A program made the position numbers and the translations under genes. This document shows, piece after piece, positions 8,342 through 17,964 of a DNA stretch of 64,000 nt (position 1 is the stretch's first letter; the number at the start of each line of letters is the position of its first letter). The stretch lies in contig CBFIIQ010000007.1 in the NCBI GenBank assembly GCA_965662685.1, forward strand, positions 1 to 64,000. The letters are read 5' to 3'. The DNA is from Eutrophocola sp965662685. Lineage in GTDB: Bacteria; Pseudomonadota; Gammaproteobacteria; Pseudomonadales; Pseudohongiellaceae. Below the pieces are notes generated by a model. That model saw only the letters and a list, made by a program, of their open reading frames with translations. It had not been told where the DNA came from and ran no database searches.

Positions 8342-10330
8342 TCAGAGATAACGCTGACCATCCAGCAATGGCGGGATCGGACAGTCAAGCAAACTACCTA
8401 CTGCCCTTAACAATTCATTTTCTTCTGCACTGACCTTTCCATCGGCGTTAATACAGGTCACCATGGCTTTCAACAGCATGGGTTTTTGTAAGGGTTTCAG
8501 GCTATTCANNNNNNNNNNGACCTTTCCATCGGCGTTAATACAGGTCACCATGGCTTTCAACAGCATGGGTTTTTGTAAGGGTTTCAGGCTATTCAAACGA
8601 TCCATCGCTGTTTCCAGTATGCCGGTATTACTGCCGATATTGACCTGATAGGTGAGATCCTGTGTCAGGCCAAGATATTTCTCAGCCCCATGAAATGCCA
8701 CTTCAGCCTGTGTCACATTCTCATTACCTGCCGTGGCCAGAACAGAAAGCAGCACTTCACATTCCCCGGTCAGAGACGTAATCGCTCTGAATTTCAGCCT
8801 GCGATCTACTCGCTCGTCCAGGGTATAGCGTAAAATCTTGAACAGGCACCATTCAAACAATGAAATTTCTTTATCAGCCATTATCAGTTTACCAAGCACC
8901 GCCATAAACTCACGATACTGTACCCGTGAAAGTTGCTTTAGACTGGGCATCGCCAGATCAATTAGCGCCAGGTATTTTTCTCTGGGTAATTGCCGTGTTT
9001 CACTTTCCATTTTTTGAAGTGCCAGAAAATCTTTTTCTGCCAGTTCTGTTTTTAATATGGTGAGCTGTTTTGCCTCGGTATCTTTATCAGAAAGTGCAAT
9101 CAGAAGATTATAAATCATCAATGAAGCGCCAATGGAGTTATGGGCTTCATCACGTAATGCGGTAGAAAAGGCGTCCAGTGTGGTCGCAGCGATGGCCAGA
9201 TGGGCGGCAGTGGGATTGCCGACACTATCCAGAACTGTAGCAGCGGAAGCACTGCCATTGGAAAAATGGGAAACCCCTTCTGCGCTGGAAAACGTATCCC
9301 CTGCAGCTTCAGGCTTGAGGTCTTTCATTCCCGCCCAGTGAGCATCAATACGCTTTATGCGTTCCTGTAATGGTGGATGTGTGGCAAACAATCCGGAAAA
9401 TGAAGTTTTCAGACCACTACAAAACAACATATGGCTGATTTCCGATGCATCCCTGGAAGAAATTTCTGTGCCATTAATATAGCCGCCAATTTTTTTCAGC
9501 GCTCCGCCAATGCCTTCAGGATTTCGGGTGTACTGAACAGCTGAGGCGTCGGCAAGGTATTCCCGCTGTCGGCTGACTCCCGCTTTAATGAGATTGCCAA
9601 AAAAAGTGCCACCATAGCCGATTACCATCAGTCCCAGACCAAGCATCAATATGGCCCCGGCTCCATTGCCTTTACCCGAACGCGAACCCGCACTTCGGTA
9701 GCGGCTTCCGCGCAGTATGTGGTAACCGATCAATCCAATCACCATGATGCCGTAGAGCAGCCCCATCAGCCTGATATTCAGGCGCATGTCTCCATTAAAA
9801 ATATGGCTGAATTCATGTGCCACAACACCCTGCAATTCATCGCGGCTAAGCTCCCGGATACATCCACGTGTGATACCTATAACGGCATCCCGCGGGCGGT
9901 AACCTGCGGCAAAGGCATTGATCGATTCGTCTTCCATAAGATAAACAGGCGGAACTGATGTGCCGGATGCAATGGCCATTTCTTCCACCACATTGAGAAT
10001 TTTCCTTTCATCGGCATCACGGGTATTGGTATTGAGCAATCTGCCGCCCATGGCTTCAGCGACTACTTTTCCACCACCGCGCAACTGCCCCAGGCGAATC
10101 AGGGTGCCCAGCCCAATCACACAAATTACCACCAGGCTTACCTGGAAAAATATCTTTGAACCCAGTATGTCTGCATTAATACTGACTTCATTTTGGGCTT
10201 CTACATAAGTGAGGACAGCGATAACCAGAAACGAGGTAATTACGATGAGCGTGATTACAGCGCAGATAAACAGAAAAACCAGCTTGCGTGTATTGCTTCT
10301 GGCCTGATCCTGATGGGCGAAGAAATTCAT
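8342..10330 (-). CDS. Membrane-bound M48-family zinc metalloprotease (HtpX/Ste24-like) with TerB-like tail
   Basis: Two N-terminal transmembrane helices (about 19-42 and 60-80) precede the peptidase domain with HEFSH at residues 172-176. More hydrophobic helices follow (about 190-245), then the downstream zinc-ligand segment REYLADASAV. The C-terminal 60 residues, with ADGKVSAEENELLR, resemble TerB/DjlA-type helical domains. The listed frame is interrupted by a 10-base N run whose two flanks are identical for 77 bases. Removing one copy plus the Ns (87 bases) keeps the frame and gives about 633 residues. The lemA gene lies 21 bases upstream in the same operon, a pairing seen in many bacteria. 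Likely role: envelope protein quality control. Confidence 0.88.
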   Translation of the reverse strand: MNFFAHQDQARSNTRKLVFLFICAVITLIVITSFLVIAVLTYVEAQNEVSINADILGSKIFFQVSLVVICVIGLGTLIRLGQLRGGGKVVAEAMGGRLLNTNTRDADERKILNVVEEMAIASGTSVPPVYLMEDESINAFAAGYRPRDAVIGITRGCIRELSRDELQGVVAHEFSHIFNGDMRLNIRLMGLLYGIMVIGLIGYHILRGSRYRSAGSRSGKGNGAGAILMLGLGLMVIGYGGTFFGNLIKAGVSRQREYLADASAVQYTRNPEGIGGALKKIGGYINGTEISSRDASEISHMLFCSGLKTSFSGLFATHPPLQERIKRIDAHWAGMKDLKPEAAGDTFSSAEGVSHFSNGSASAATVLDSVGNPTAAHLAIAATTLDAFSTALRDEAHNSIGASLMIYNLLIALSDKDTEAKQLTILKTELAEKDFLALQKMESETRQLPREKYLALIDLAMPSLKQLSRVQYREFMAVLGKLIMADKEISLFEWCLFKILRYTLDERVDRRLKFRAITSLTGECEVLLSVLATAGNENVTQAEVAFHGAEKYLGLTQDLTYQVNIGSNTGILETAMDRLNSLKPLQKPMLLKAMVTCINADGKVXXXXNSLKPLQKPMLLKAMVTCINADGKVSAEENELLRAVGSLLDCPIPPLLDGQRYL
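8432..8595. other. Assembly artefact: 10 Ns flanked by a 77-base exact duplication
   Basis: Bases 8432-8508 and 8519-8595 are identical and flank the N run at 8509-8518. This is what a scaffolder leaves when two overlapping contig ends are joined without merging. Translation across it gives a duplicated protein segment that should be collapsed. Confidence 0.92.
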
Positions 10331-10351
10331 AACAGAATCGTTATCGTTGCC

Positions 10352-10948
10352 TTAAAAAGAAACCTTGGGCGCTTCCTGCATTGCTTCACTGTCTGCAAAT
10401 TCAAGCAGGCTGGCATTTTCACTATGGCCAAAAGTGCCGGCAAAAATAACCGGTGGAAAAGTCTGTTTGTAGGTATTGTACTCAGTCACGGCATCATTAA
10501 ATGCCTGTCTGGAAAAGGCCACCTTGTTTTCCGTACTGGTCAATTCCTCAGACAATTGCATCATATTCTGGTTTGCCTTGAGATCGGGATAAGCCTCTAC
10601 CACTACATTCAGCTTCCCCAGAGCTCCACTAAGCATGCCTTCGGCCTGATTCAGGTCCAACATAGCCATCGGACTACCGGGGTCAGCAGACGCTTTTTCC
10701 AGTCCACTCATGGCCTGGTTACGCGCATTGATTACCGCTTCCAGGGTTTCTCTTTCATGCTGAATATAACCCTTGGCAGTTTCTACCAGATTCGGAATAA
10801 GGTCATAACGTCTTTTTAACTGCACCTCGATCTGGGAGAAAGCATTTTGATAGCGGTTTTTTAATGTCACCAACTTGTTGTAAATGCCGACGACCATGAA
10901 AACAATCACGCCAATTACTATCAACAGGATGATGCTTGAAATTTCCAT
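10352..10948 (-). CDS. lemA: LemA family protein
   Basis: 198 residues: an N-terminal transmembrane helix (about 5-24), then a coiled, all-alpha LemA domain with the signature RYQNAFSQIEVQLKRRYDLI and NLVETAKGY. LemA proteins are anchored in the inner membrane with the helical domain outside; their biochemical role is unclear. Here it is the first gene of a two-gene operon with the M48 protease, suggesting it recruits or regulates substrates. The length matches the family. Confidence 0.94.
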   Translation of the reverse strand: MEISSIILLIVIGVIVFMVVGIYNKLVTLKNRYQNAFSQIEVQLKRRYDLIPNLVETAKGYIQHERETLEAVINARNQAMSGLEKASADPGSPMAMLDLNQAEGMLSGALGKLNVVVEAYPDLKANQNMMQLSEELTSTENKVAFSRQAFNDAVTEYNTYKQTFPPVIFAGTFGHSENASLLEFADSEAMQEAPKVSF

Positions 10949-11128
10949 AATGATGTCCTTTATATTTTTTATTTATCAAATCACTGCTTACTATAGCGAC
11001 TTCTGCAAACAGTGTAGCTAATTTTAACTGCAATGTAGCGATAGCACGTCAGACCAGCCATTTTTTATGAAAGCCTGCTTCTTACCGGCACAAAAAATTG
11101 GAGCGATTAATCCTCGCCGGATTACTTA

Positions 11129-12091
11129 CTACCAGCCCCACCCTGTAGGTGACTGGTAAGGCACTAGAATACCCACCGCTTCAATCTCGTGAATCTGACC
11201 CTCGGGCCCGACCTTGAAAATATGCATGGCAGGCATATCGAAGGGATTAAACATACTCAGATCACGGACAGCCCGCCCTTCTGCACCATAAATCGGAGTT
11301 TCTTTATCTTTGAATGAATGGCGGAAATGAGAGAGTCCAAAAACAAGACCGGTCTCTGGGTCAGCAATAGTGACACGACGATTGTTGATTGTGTCGATAT
11401 ATTGAAAATAGTTGCTGCTCAGTTGCGGGCCACAAAGCATTTTTCCAAAGATACTGGCAGCCCCGGAATTATTACTGGTCTGCATACCATTTTCAAAGCG
11501 CACACAATCATCCGCGAGTGGCGACAGTATACCGTTATTGTCATCCAGGGCCGGGTAATAGGAATAACCAATGGCAAGCAGTTCATCTCTGGACAACTGC
11601 TGCTGTGGTGGTATGGACGACAACAGCCCCGGTCTCGGAGTTTGCAGGTTCGCCAGCGTTGCTTCATTGGTAATCCAGTAAAGTAAATGTTCAGCCGCAA
11701 TAATCTGGCCCTGTTCGACCTGCAGGCGTAAACCCAGCAGCATCGGGTCACCCTCTGCCTCCATCAAGCCAAAAAAACCGATCTGTCCGGAAACCGGATC
11801 AGGTACATAAATCCTGAAATTTTCCGGTAACGCGCTAGCGGTTTCCCAGAGACCTGAACCAATCGCTTTACGTTCCACATTTTCCACAAATACCGCATCT
11901 TCCGCAAAGGGTAACTGCTCCGGGTCACCTTCCACCAGCGCTTGCAGGTAATTATCCACCAGAGTCTTCAGGCATTGGCGGTCAGAGCAATCCAGCCTCG
12001 CTGTTACTGGTGCTGTTTGCACCGAAGCACAGGAACCCAGGATAACAATCGACGAAATGATTAGGAGTATTTTTAATATGGAAGCTTTCAT
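11129..12091 (-). CDS. Lipoprotein of unknown function with two NTF2/SnoaL-like halves
   Basis: 320 residues from the ATG that follows GGGGGAAAAA, an excellent ribosome-binding site. A frame extension upstream is rejected. The signal peptide ends in the lipobox LGSC, so the protein is probably lipidated. The two halves (about 35-150 and 165-310) each look like a cone-fold domain: a helix with CLKTLVDNYLQAL, and later SHFRH with VGPEGQIHEIEAV. The function is not recognised. It precedes no obvious partner; the TonB receptor upstream is separated by a strong terminator. Confidence 0.7.
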   Translation of the reverse strand: MKASILKILLIISSIVILGSCASVQTAPVTARLDCSDRQCLKTLVDNYLQALVEGDPEQLPFAEDAVFVENVERKAIGSGLWETASALPENFRIYVPDPVSGQIGFFGLMEAEGDPMLLGLRLQVEQGQIIAAEHLLYWITNEATLANLQTPRPGLLSSIPPQQQLSRDELLAIGYSYYPALDDNNGILSPLADDCVRFENGMQTSNNSGAASIFGKMLCGPQLSSNYFQYIDTINNRRVTIADPETGLVFGLSHFRHSFKDKETPIYGAEGRAVRDLSMFNPFDMPAMHIFKVGPEGQIHEIEAVGILVPYQSPTGWGW

Positions 12092-12173
12092 TTTTCCCCC
12101 TATTAATTGATGAATCCACTGTCTGTCGTTTTTCTGAAAAAACCCGGATACAGGCACTTTTCTTATGAGTATA

Positions 12174-12207
12174 AAAAAACAGGGTGCATAAATGCACCCT
12201 GTTTTTT
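12174..12207. terminator. Strong bidirectional intrinsic terminator
   Basis: A perfect 16-bp stem built from AAAAAACAGGGTGCAT and its complement with a 2-base centre, so a T run follows the hairpin on both strands. It sits 20 bases beyond the stop codon of the TonB receptor gene and should end its transcript. It insulates the lipoprotein gene, which lies downstream on the same strand. Confidence 0.9.
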
Positions 12208-12227
12208 ACTTACTTAGCGGGAAGGCT

Positions 12228-14750
12228 TCATTGGCCGCCAGATCCAAGTCTGTATTTGAAGGTCAGTCCCCAGTTAAGCGGTCTGCCTCGGGTAACACCC
12301 AATGCTGAACGCAGCGGGGCTTTCAGATTAACCGGTGCGGGTGGTCCACCTTCCCAGTAACCACCACCAAAGCGACTGGCAAAGTTGCCGTAGTTCTTGT
12401 CAGTCAGGTTATTGCCAAACAAGGCCATTTCCCATCGATTATCAGGGCTGGTGTACAAAAGCCGGGCATTAAGCAAGCCGTATCCTGGCAGCTCATAGCG
12501 GGAATCCAGGAACCATTCAGCTACCGGAACACCGAAAGGTCCGCTGCCACAACCGGAAGAGCCCGGTCCGTTTGGCGCTTCAACGCCACCCGGATGGGTC
12601 TGTTGTGGACCTGTGTAGGCATAGTTCACCGACAACTGCAGGCCGCCATTATTTTCCAGATCGAAATCCCAAAGTCCACCTACCTGATAGCTTCGCTCAG
12701 CTGGCGAAGGAAACAGGAAAATACCGTTATTGACACAGACATCATTGACCTTGCTGTCTATCCAGCCGGCACTGGCATTCAGGGAGAAGTTATCTGTGAC
12801 CGCCAGCTGGGTATCAAGTTCGACTCCGTCCAGATCAATAGTACCCTGATTCGCTAATTGAATTGCGAAGCCAACCGGAGAGGTCGGATCAGAAACAGCA
12901 GTCGCATTCTGTCGATCACTGTATTCCATGTCGAAATAAGTCAGGTTAAAACGCAATCTGCTATCGAAAAACTCACCACGTAATCCTATTTCATTATTGA
13001 TGACTTTTTCCGGCGGGATGGCGGCAATGAAGTCCCCACTCTGTTCAGGACCGGGCACATTATCCAGAATCTGATAGGCAAACGAGCCAGCTCGATACGC
13101 CTTGGATATGGTGCCATAGACCATCAGGTCATCAGTGAGGTGATAATCCACAGTGCCGCGCCAGTCCACTTCTGACCAGTCGTCATTGGAGTTAACCGTG
13201 GTCGAAGTAGTCCCCGGTGCCGGGGTAAAGTTGCCAGAAGCATATTCTGTCTGCTCATAATCCTTTTCATCATAGGCAAAGCGCACACCAGCGGTAATAT
13301 TCAATGCATCTGTGGCATGCCAGGTGCCATTGAAAAACGCCCCCCAGGAATCAGATTTCTGGGTAGTAGCTGTATCGCCGGTAATACGGCCACCAGTCCA
13401 GCCATTACCATTGGGATTCTGGTTTGTTGGCGTAAAAAACGGTAAACCGGGGGCACCGAAAATACTGGTACCGGTTGCCTGTAACAAAGAATTACGTGGG
13501 CTATCTGCCGTTTCATGGAAATAGCTTAGACCTGACACCATATCGAGCTTGCCATCAAAGTGACTCGAGTTTAACTGCAGCTCCTGATAAAACGTCCAGG
13601 ATTCTGCCTCACTGGGTCGACGTTCCATTCCCAGCAACTGCCAGTCAGTTATGCCGCTACTTTCAAAGTCCGAATAACCACTTACAGAGGTCAGACTCAT
13701 GGTATCGGATAACTCCCAGTTAATGGTCATGTCATACTGGGTATAGGTGTTTTCATTGACCTGCTTGCACAGATCATCCCAGTCCGGGTCCGGATCATCA
13801 AGGAAACAGAAGCTGGGCATGGTGTAATCATCCAGCAGCAAACGCGGATCATTGTTCTGCAAACGCGGCTGCCCTGATGCTTCAAGGAAGTCAGACATCC
13901 AGTCAGCGTAGCCACCCTCAAAACTGATTACATTACTGACGCCGTTAATTGGGTCAACCGGAGACATGTCAAAGGTTTCCAGATCCTGTGGATTACCATC
14001 GGATTCAGAGTCCAGATGCATAACACCAAAATTGACACTCACGGTATCGCTGGCTTCCCAGGCTCCACGCAGGCGCAAAATCAGATTTTCCGAGCTGCCC
14101 AGTTCCTGTGGACCACGATCCACATAACCATCCTGGCTCAGATAAGCTGCCTGCCCCCTGATGGCGAAGGTATCGCTAATGGGCGTATTAAACATGGCAT
14201 TGAAATCACTGCGGCCATAATTACCGCCAGTGAGCTGAACATAGCCATCACGTTCCTGAGTTGGTTGTTGGGAAAAAACACGAATAGCACCACCAAGGCT
14301 GTTGCGACCAAAGAGTGTACCCTGCGGCCCCCTCAACACCTCTACCCTTTCCAGATCCAGCACCTGCATGTAGGGGCCTGTCTGGCGAGGGACAAAAACA
14401 CCATCAAGATAGAAGCCTACCCCGCGCTCGCCGGTAGCGCCGCCACCCCCGGAAATACCACGAATCTGATAGGTAGGAGAAACATTACCGGTGCCGCGCG
14501 AACCCTTGATGTCCAGATTGGGCGAGTTGGTAGCAAGATCCTCAATGGTTTGGACACCGCGCGCCTGCATCATCTCATTAGAGAAAGACAATACGGAAAT
14601 GGGCGTATCCTGTAATGCGGTTTCGCGCCGCTCCGAAGTCACCACTATTTCTTCAAGCACCTGCGCATGCAATGTTGGAGCAAAAACTGCAGCCAGACAT
14701 GCATAACGCAATAATCCGGATTTCTTTTTGAATAATTGTTTTTTATCCAT
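12228..14750 (-). CDS. TonB-dependent outer-membrane receptor (FecA/sphingomonad-like)
   Basis: 840 residues: a signal peptide ending LHAQ, a TonB-box-like EEIVVTSERRE, and a plug domain with VEVLRGPQGTLFGRNSLGG at about residue 130-150. A 22-strand barrel follows, with NNLTDKNYGN near the C terminus. The terminal strand LTFKYRL is extended by five residues (GSGGQ), so the usual terminal aromatic is not last. It belongs to the large group of receptors common in marine and sphingomonad genomes that import complex organic molecules rather than siderophores; the substrate is unknown. The PQQ dehydrogenase and peptide transporter nearby do not identify it. Confidence 0.92.
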   Translation of the reverse strand: MDKKQLFKKKSGLLRYACLAAVFAPTLHAQVLEEIVVTSERRETALQDTPISVLSFSNEMMQARGVQTIEDLATNSPNLDIKGSRGTGNVSPTYQIRGISGGGGATGERGVGFYLDGVFVPRQTGPYMQVLDLERVEVLRGPQGTLFGRNSLGGAIRVFSQQPTQERDGYVQLTGGNYGRSDFNAMFNTPISDTFAIRGQAAYLSQDGYVDRGPQELGSSENLILRLRGAWEASDTVSVNFGVMHLDSESDGNPQDLETFDMSPVDPINGVSNVISFEGGYADWMSDFLEASGQPRLQNNDPRLLLDDYTMPSFCFLDDPDPDWDDLCKQVNENTYTQYDMTINWELSDTMSLTSVSGYSDFESSGITDWQLLGMERRPSEAESWTFYQELQLNSSHFDGKLDMVSGLSYFHETADSPRNSLLQATGTSIFGAPGLPFFTPTNQNPNGNGWTGGRITGDTATTQKSDSWGAFFNGTWHATDALNITAGVRFAYDEKDYEQTEYASGNFTPAPGTTSTTVNSNDDWSEVDWRGTVDYHLTDDLMVYGTISKAYRAGSFAYQILDNVPGPEQSGDFIAAIPPEKVINNEIGLRGEFFDSRLRFNLTYFDMEYSDRQNATAVSDPTSPVGFAIQLANQGTIDLDGVELDTQLAVTDNFSLNASAGWIDSKVNDVCVNNGIFLFPSPAERSYQVGGLWDFDLENNGGLQLSVNYAYTGPQQTHPGGVEAPNGPGSSGCGSGPFGVPVAEWFLDSRYELPGYGLLNARLLYTSPDNRWEMALFGNNLTDKNYGNFASRFGGGYWEGGPPAPVNLKAPLRSALGVTRGRPLNWGLTFKYRLGSGGQ

Positions 14751-14908
14751 GCTTTTTCCCTTTATATTTTTTTATAATATTTTTACTTTATTATTTTTAT
14801 CATCACTGCTGTTACTACCAACGGGTCTGTAAAACCTCCTTTTTATATAATTTTTCTGGCTAATTAAAAGTGATATTTTTATACAATTTTTTATACATAC
14901 TGAAAAAA

Positions 14909-15289
14909 CTATTTTCGATCAGGATAAAGATTAAACATCCTTTCAGCCACTTTGAGTCGTTCTGTTTTCAATTCAAACGTATCCCCTTCGCGACGTCTGT
15001 GGCCATAGGCGGTAACAGTATCACCCACTTCAATGGCATCACTGGAAAGCCCGGCGCTGCGACTTCGTGCTGGAGGACTAAGCAGAACATTCCATTCCTG
15101 CCCACTGTCATCTTTCAGGATTAATCTGTCATGGGGATTACCAAAAGCCACATCAACGACTTCGGCAGTCAGAATAAAAGGCAGGTCACCTTACCAGCTC
15201 CAGCCATGATGAGCATAAGTAACTATGGCCGTAGAGGAAAACATCAAGGTGGTAAGTATTTTTAATACAATTTTTGAATGAGACATCAT
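14909..15289 (-). pseudogene. DUF6152-family exported protein, interrupted by an in-frame stop
   Basis: From the tandem ATGs at 15289-15284 the frame encodes a signal peptide (KIVLKILTTLMFSSTAIVTYA), then HHGWSW, then TAA at codon 33 (15193-15191). The same frame continues without shift as GDLPFILTAEVVDVAFGNPHDRLIL to the TAG at 14909. HHGWSW, the NPH motif and the following QEWNVLLSPP match DUF6152 proteins, where a residue such as Tyr is expected at the stop. It is therefore a one-base nonsense mutation or a base-call error. The intact downstream reading suggests recent loss. The function of the family is unknown. Confidence 0.75.
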
Positions 15290-15356
15290 TTGCTCCATAA
15301 ATGAATGATTCGAGGATATGACAGAGGGGAATATTTTTCAATCAATACCGGGGAGG

Positions 15357-15521
15357 GAGCCACAAGTCACAAGTTGCAAATCGGCGACCTGGGGTCGCCA
15401 CGTCGGATGATGGCTCTGCGAGCCTTATCCGACCTACAGAACCTTTTGCTTGCAACTTGTAACTTGAAACTTGTGGCTACAGAATCTTTTGTTTGCAGCT
15501 TGTAACTTGAGACTTGTGACT
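15357..15521. repeat. Compound intergenic repeat: two hairpins plus a 43-base tandem duplication
   Basis: Two hairpins lie side by side: GGCGACC/GGTCGCC (15383-15399) and GTCGGAT...GGCTC/GAGCC...ATCCGAC (15402-15433). The second resembles boxC/REP-type elements that carry TCGGAT...ATCCGA ends. Directly after it, a 43-base unit occurs twice in tandem (15436-15478 and 15479-15521) with 5 mismatches. The segment at 15359-15378 is an imperfect inverted copy of part of that unit. The whole array lies just beyond the stop codon of the PQQ dehydrogenase gene. Confidence 0.8.
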
Positions 15522-15529
15522 TTTTTAGT

Positions 15530-17746
15530 CTAGTTGTTACGAGTAGCCTCTTCTACCTCCTCAACATCCTCTGGCGCCACATCCGGTGGCGGACCAAAAG
15601 GACTCGGTGCGTTCATGGCAATGTGCGCCTGGGAAATCACATAGTGCCTGATGGCATTGGTGGCTTCCTCATCCAGCACTGCGGCAAAACTTGTCATACC
15701 GCGTTCTGCAAGCGCGCCCGCAAGTACAATATTGTTAAAGCCCTCTTCGGAATGCAGCATGGGTGAGCGGCGCAAATCCGGAAAGGAGCTTCTTGCCATT
15801 CCCCCTACGTCATGGCACATGGCGCAATTTTCTCCGTAGATTTCAGCACCGCGAGCGACAACATCCGCAGTAGCTGTTTCTTCAGGTGGAGAAAATGGGC
15901 GCTGGCTAAATTCTGTTTTAGGCGGTAATTCAGCTGTACCACCCAACTTGTATACCAGCAGACGCGCATAGGTGGGTGCGTAATAACCCTGAAATGAAGG
16001 CCCCCCTACCACCTGGGCAATATATTGCTCGCCCTCATGCATATAGGTAATGGCCCCGGCAAAAGTTCTTGCCTGGGTATCCAGGATTTTAAGCTCGGTG
16101 CCATCTTCTGCACTATAGATACCAAGGGACTCACCGCGACCATTACCCTTGAAGAGCAAGCCGCCGGCAGTGGTCAGGGTTCCACCAACATCAACATCCT
16201 CGATCGCCCATACCTCCTCTGCAGCTACCGGATCCCAGGCCACCAGCCGTGAACGACTGCCGCGCACAATAGTGTTATCCGGATCATCATAGGCATAATC
16301 ACCCCCGGTATATTCCATGCCCAGGTTAAAGCGACCATCGATATTTTCCGGCGCATTGGTAAACGCCATGCTGCTTTCCATAGCAGGGATATAGAGCAAT
16401 CCCGTGTCCGGACTAAAAGACATAGGCGCTGCGCCATGAGCACCGGCAGGACCAGGCTGAATAATAGTGGCGGCTGTGCGTTTGGTGTACTGTGCTGCTT
16501 CGTTAATAATCGGTTTTCCTGTTGCCATGTCATAGCCGGATGTCCAGTTCACCGGGACAAAATTGTTGGCGCGGACAAGCTCACCGGTATAGGCGTCATT
16601 CATGTAGTAATAACCACTTTTGGCGGCCTGCATGACCACATGACGCATCTCACCATCCACTTCAAGATCAGCAATAGTGATCTGCTGCACTGAATCGAAA
16701 TCCCACTCCTCTGCCGGAATCTGCTGGTAATGCCAGACATATTCTCCGTTATCGGCATCTACAGCTACAATTGAGTTGAGGAAAAGATTGTCACCGCCAC
16801 CGGGACTTCTCACCAGCGGGTTCCATGGTGCGCCATTACCGACACCAAACAACAACAGGTTGGTTACGGGGTCATAGGTGATACCGTCCCAGGTTGAGCC
16901 GCCACCACCAAGCTCCCACCAGTTACCATTCCAGGTTTCTGCCGCCATGCGCATGGCTTCATTTTCAAACCCAAGTTCGGGATTACCCGGCACGGTATAG
17001 AAACGCCAGACCACTTCTCCGGTTTCAGCATCCAGTGCCGACACGAAACCACGGGTACGAAATTCAGCACCACCATTGCCGATAAATATTTTGCCATTGG
17101 CAACCCGCACTGCTCCGGTAGATGTATAGTTCAGGGATTCATCAACAGTCTGGGTTTCCCAGAGAACTTCACCGTTGGCTGCATCGAGGGCAAACATGCG
17201 GCCATCATAGGCGGTGACATACACCTTGCCTTCGTAAACTGCCGCACCGCGATTATTCACACCGCAACAGCCTTTGCCGGCAACATTTCCCGCGACTTCA
17301 GGATCAAAACGCCAAAGGGTTTCTCCGCTGGAAGCATCAATAGCATCCACCTGACCCCACGACTCTGTCATATAAAGCACCCCATCCACATACAGTGGGG
17401 TGGATTGCTGTCCCTGGTTAGCCTCGATATCGTGATACCAGGCAAGTCCCAGCTGATCGATATTTTCAGTATTGATCTGATCCAGAGAACTGTAGCGCTG
17501 CTCATTATAGGAGCCACCGTAGGTCAACCATTGCTCAGGTTCATTTTCAGCATTGGCCAGACGTGCCTGATCGACATTACCAAACTCTGAGGCCGGGGAT
17601 TGAGAGGGCTGCGTGGCGAAAGCGCCTGAGCCAGCCCCTTCCATGTTATCCATGGAACTCTCATTGCCATTGCCATTCTCATTACCCCCGCAGGCCACGA
17701 GAAGCATGCTGCAGGCGCTTAACAGCATAAATTTAAATTTGGACAT
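15530..17746 (-). CDS. PQQ-dependent quinohaemoprotein alcohol dehydrogenase, lipoprotein
   Basis: 738 residues. The signal peptide ends in the lipobox LVAC with Cys19. The eight-bladed propeller (about 60-610) contains the vicinal cysteine pair CC at 160-161 that caps PQQ, repeated W-docking motifs such as ANGEVLWETQ, and STWDGITYDP. The C-terminal domain has one haem c site, CAMCH at 641-645, with a likely Met ligand in GMTSF. Such enzymes oxidise primary alcohols in the periplasm and pass electrons through the attached haem. An acidic tail ends the protein. It probably shares a strand but not an operon with the peptide transporter 218 bases upstream. Confidence 0.93.
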   Translation of the reverse strand: MSKFKFMLLSACSMLLVACGGNENGNGNESSMDNMEGAGSGAFATQPSQSPASEFGNVDQARLANAENEPEQWLTYGGSYNEQRYSSLDQINTENIDQLGLAWYHDIEANQGQQSTPLYVDGVLYMTESWGQVDAIDASSGETLWRFDPEVAGNVAGKGCCGVNNRGAAVYEGKVYVTAYDGRMFALDAANGEVLWETQTVDESLNYTSTGAVRVANGKIFIGNGGAEFRTRGFVSALDAETGEVVWRFYTVPGNPELGFENEAMRMAAETWNGNWWELGGGGSTWDGITYDPVTNLLLFGVGNGAPWNPLVRSPGGGDNLFLNSIVAVDADNGEYVWHYQQIPAEEWDFDSVQQITIADLEVDGEMRHVVMQAAKSGYYYMNDAYTGELVRANNFVPVNWTSGYDMATGKPIINEAAQYTKRTAATIIQPGPAGAHGAAPMSFSPDTGLLYIPAMESSMAFTNAPENIDGRFNLGMEYTGGDYAYDDPDNTIVRGSRSRLVAWDPVAAEEVWAIEDVDVGGTLTTAGGLLFKGNGRGESLGIYSAEDGTELKILDTQARTFAGAITYMHEGEQYIAQVVGGPSFQGYYAPTYARLLVYKLGGTAELPPKTEFSQRPFSPPEETATADVVARGAEIYGENCAMCHDVGGMARSSFPDLRRSPMLHSEEGFNNIVLAGALAERGMTSFAAVLDEEATNAIRHYVISQAHIAMNAPSPFGPPPDVAPEDVEEVEEATRNN

Positions 17747-17898
17747 AGTATTTTCCTTAGTTAAAAATTTCCAAGTGGTATTGTGATTTGATAATTATTA
17801 ATCGGATACGATAAAAAAAATTGAGAGGATTTATAATTTTTAGCTCTCACTACCGCTGATGTCACAACACCGACTGTTTCAAGTATCGCGCAGCTTCC

Positions 17899-17916
17899 AA
17901 AAGGATGCATCCTTTT
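17899..17916. terminator. AT-flanked 18-bp palindrome
   Basis: A perfect palindrome, AAAAGGATG and its complement, lies between the transporter stop codon and the PQQ dehydrogenase start, both on the minus strand. It may end the transporter transcript, although the loop would be tight. It could equally be an operator. Confidence 0.3.
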
Positions 17917-17964
17917 TTGAGGCGAAAAACATGCTGAAAAGCTGATGAAATACTGATGCTGCTG

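Noticed and set aside
10193..10819. Plus-strand frame across the M48 protease and lemA genes
   Set aside because: It spans the junction of two well-supported minus-strand genes and is best explained as a shadow.
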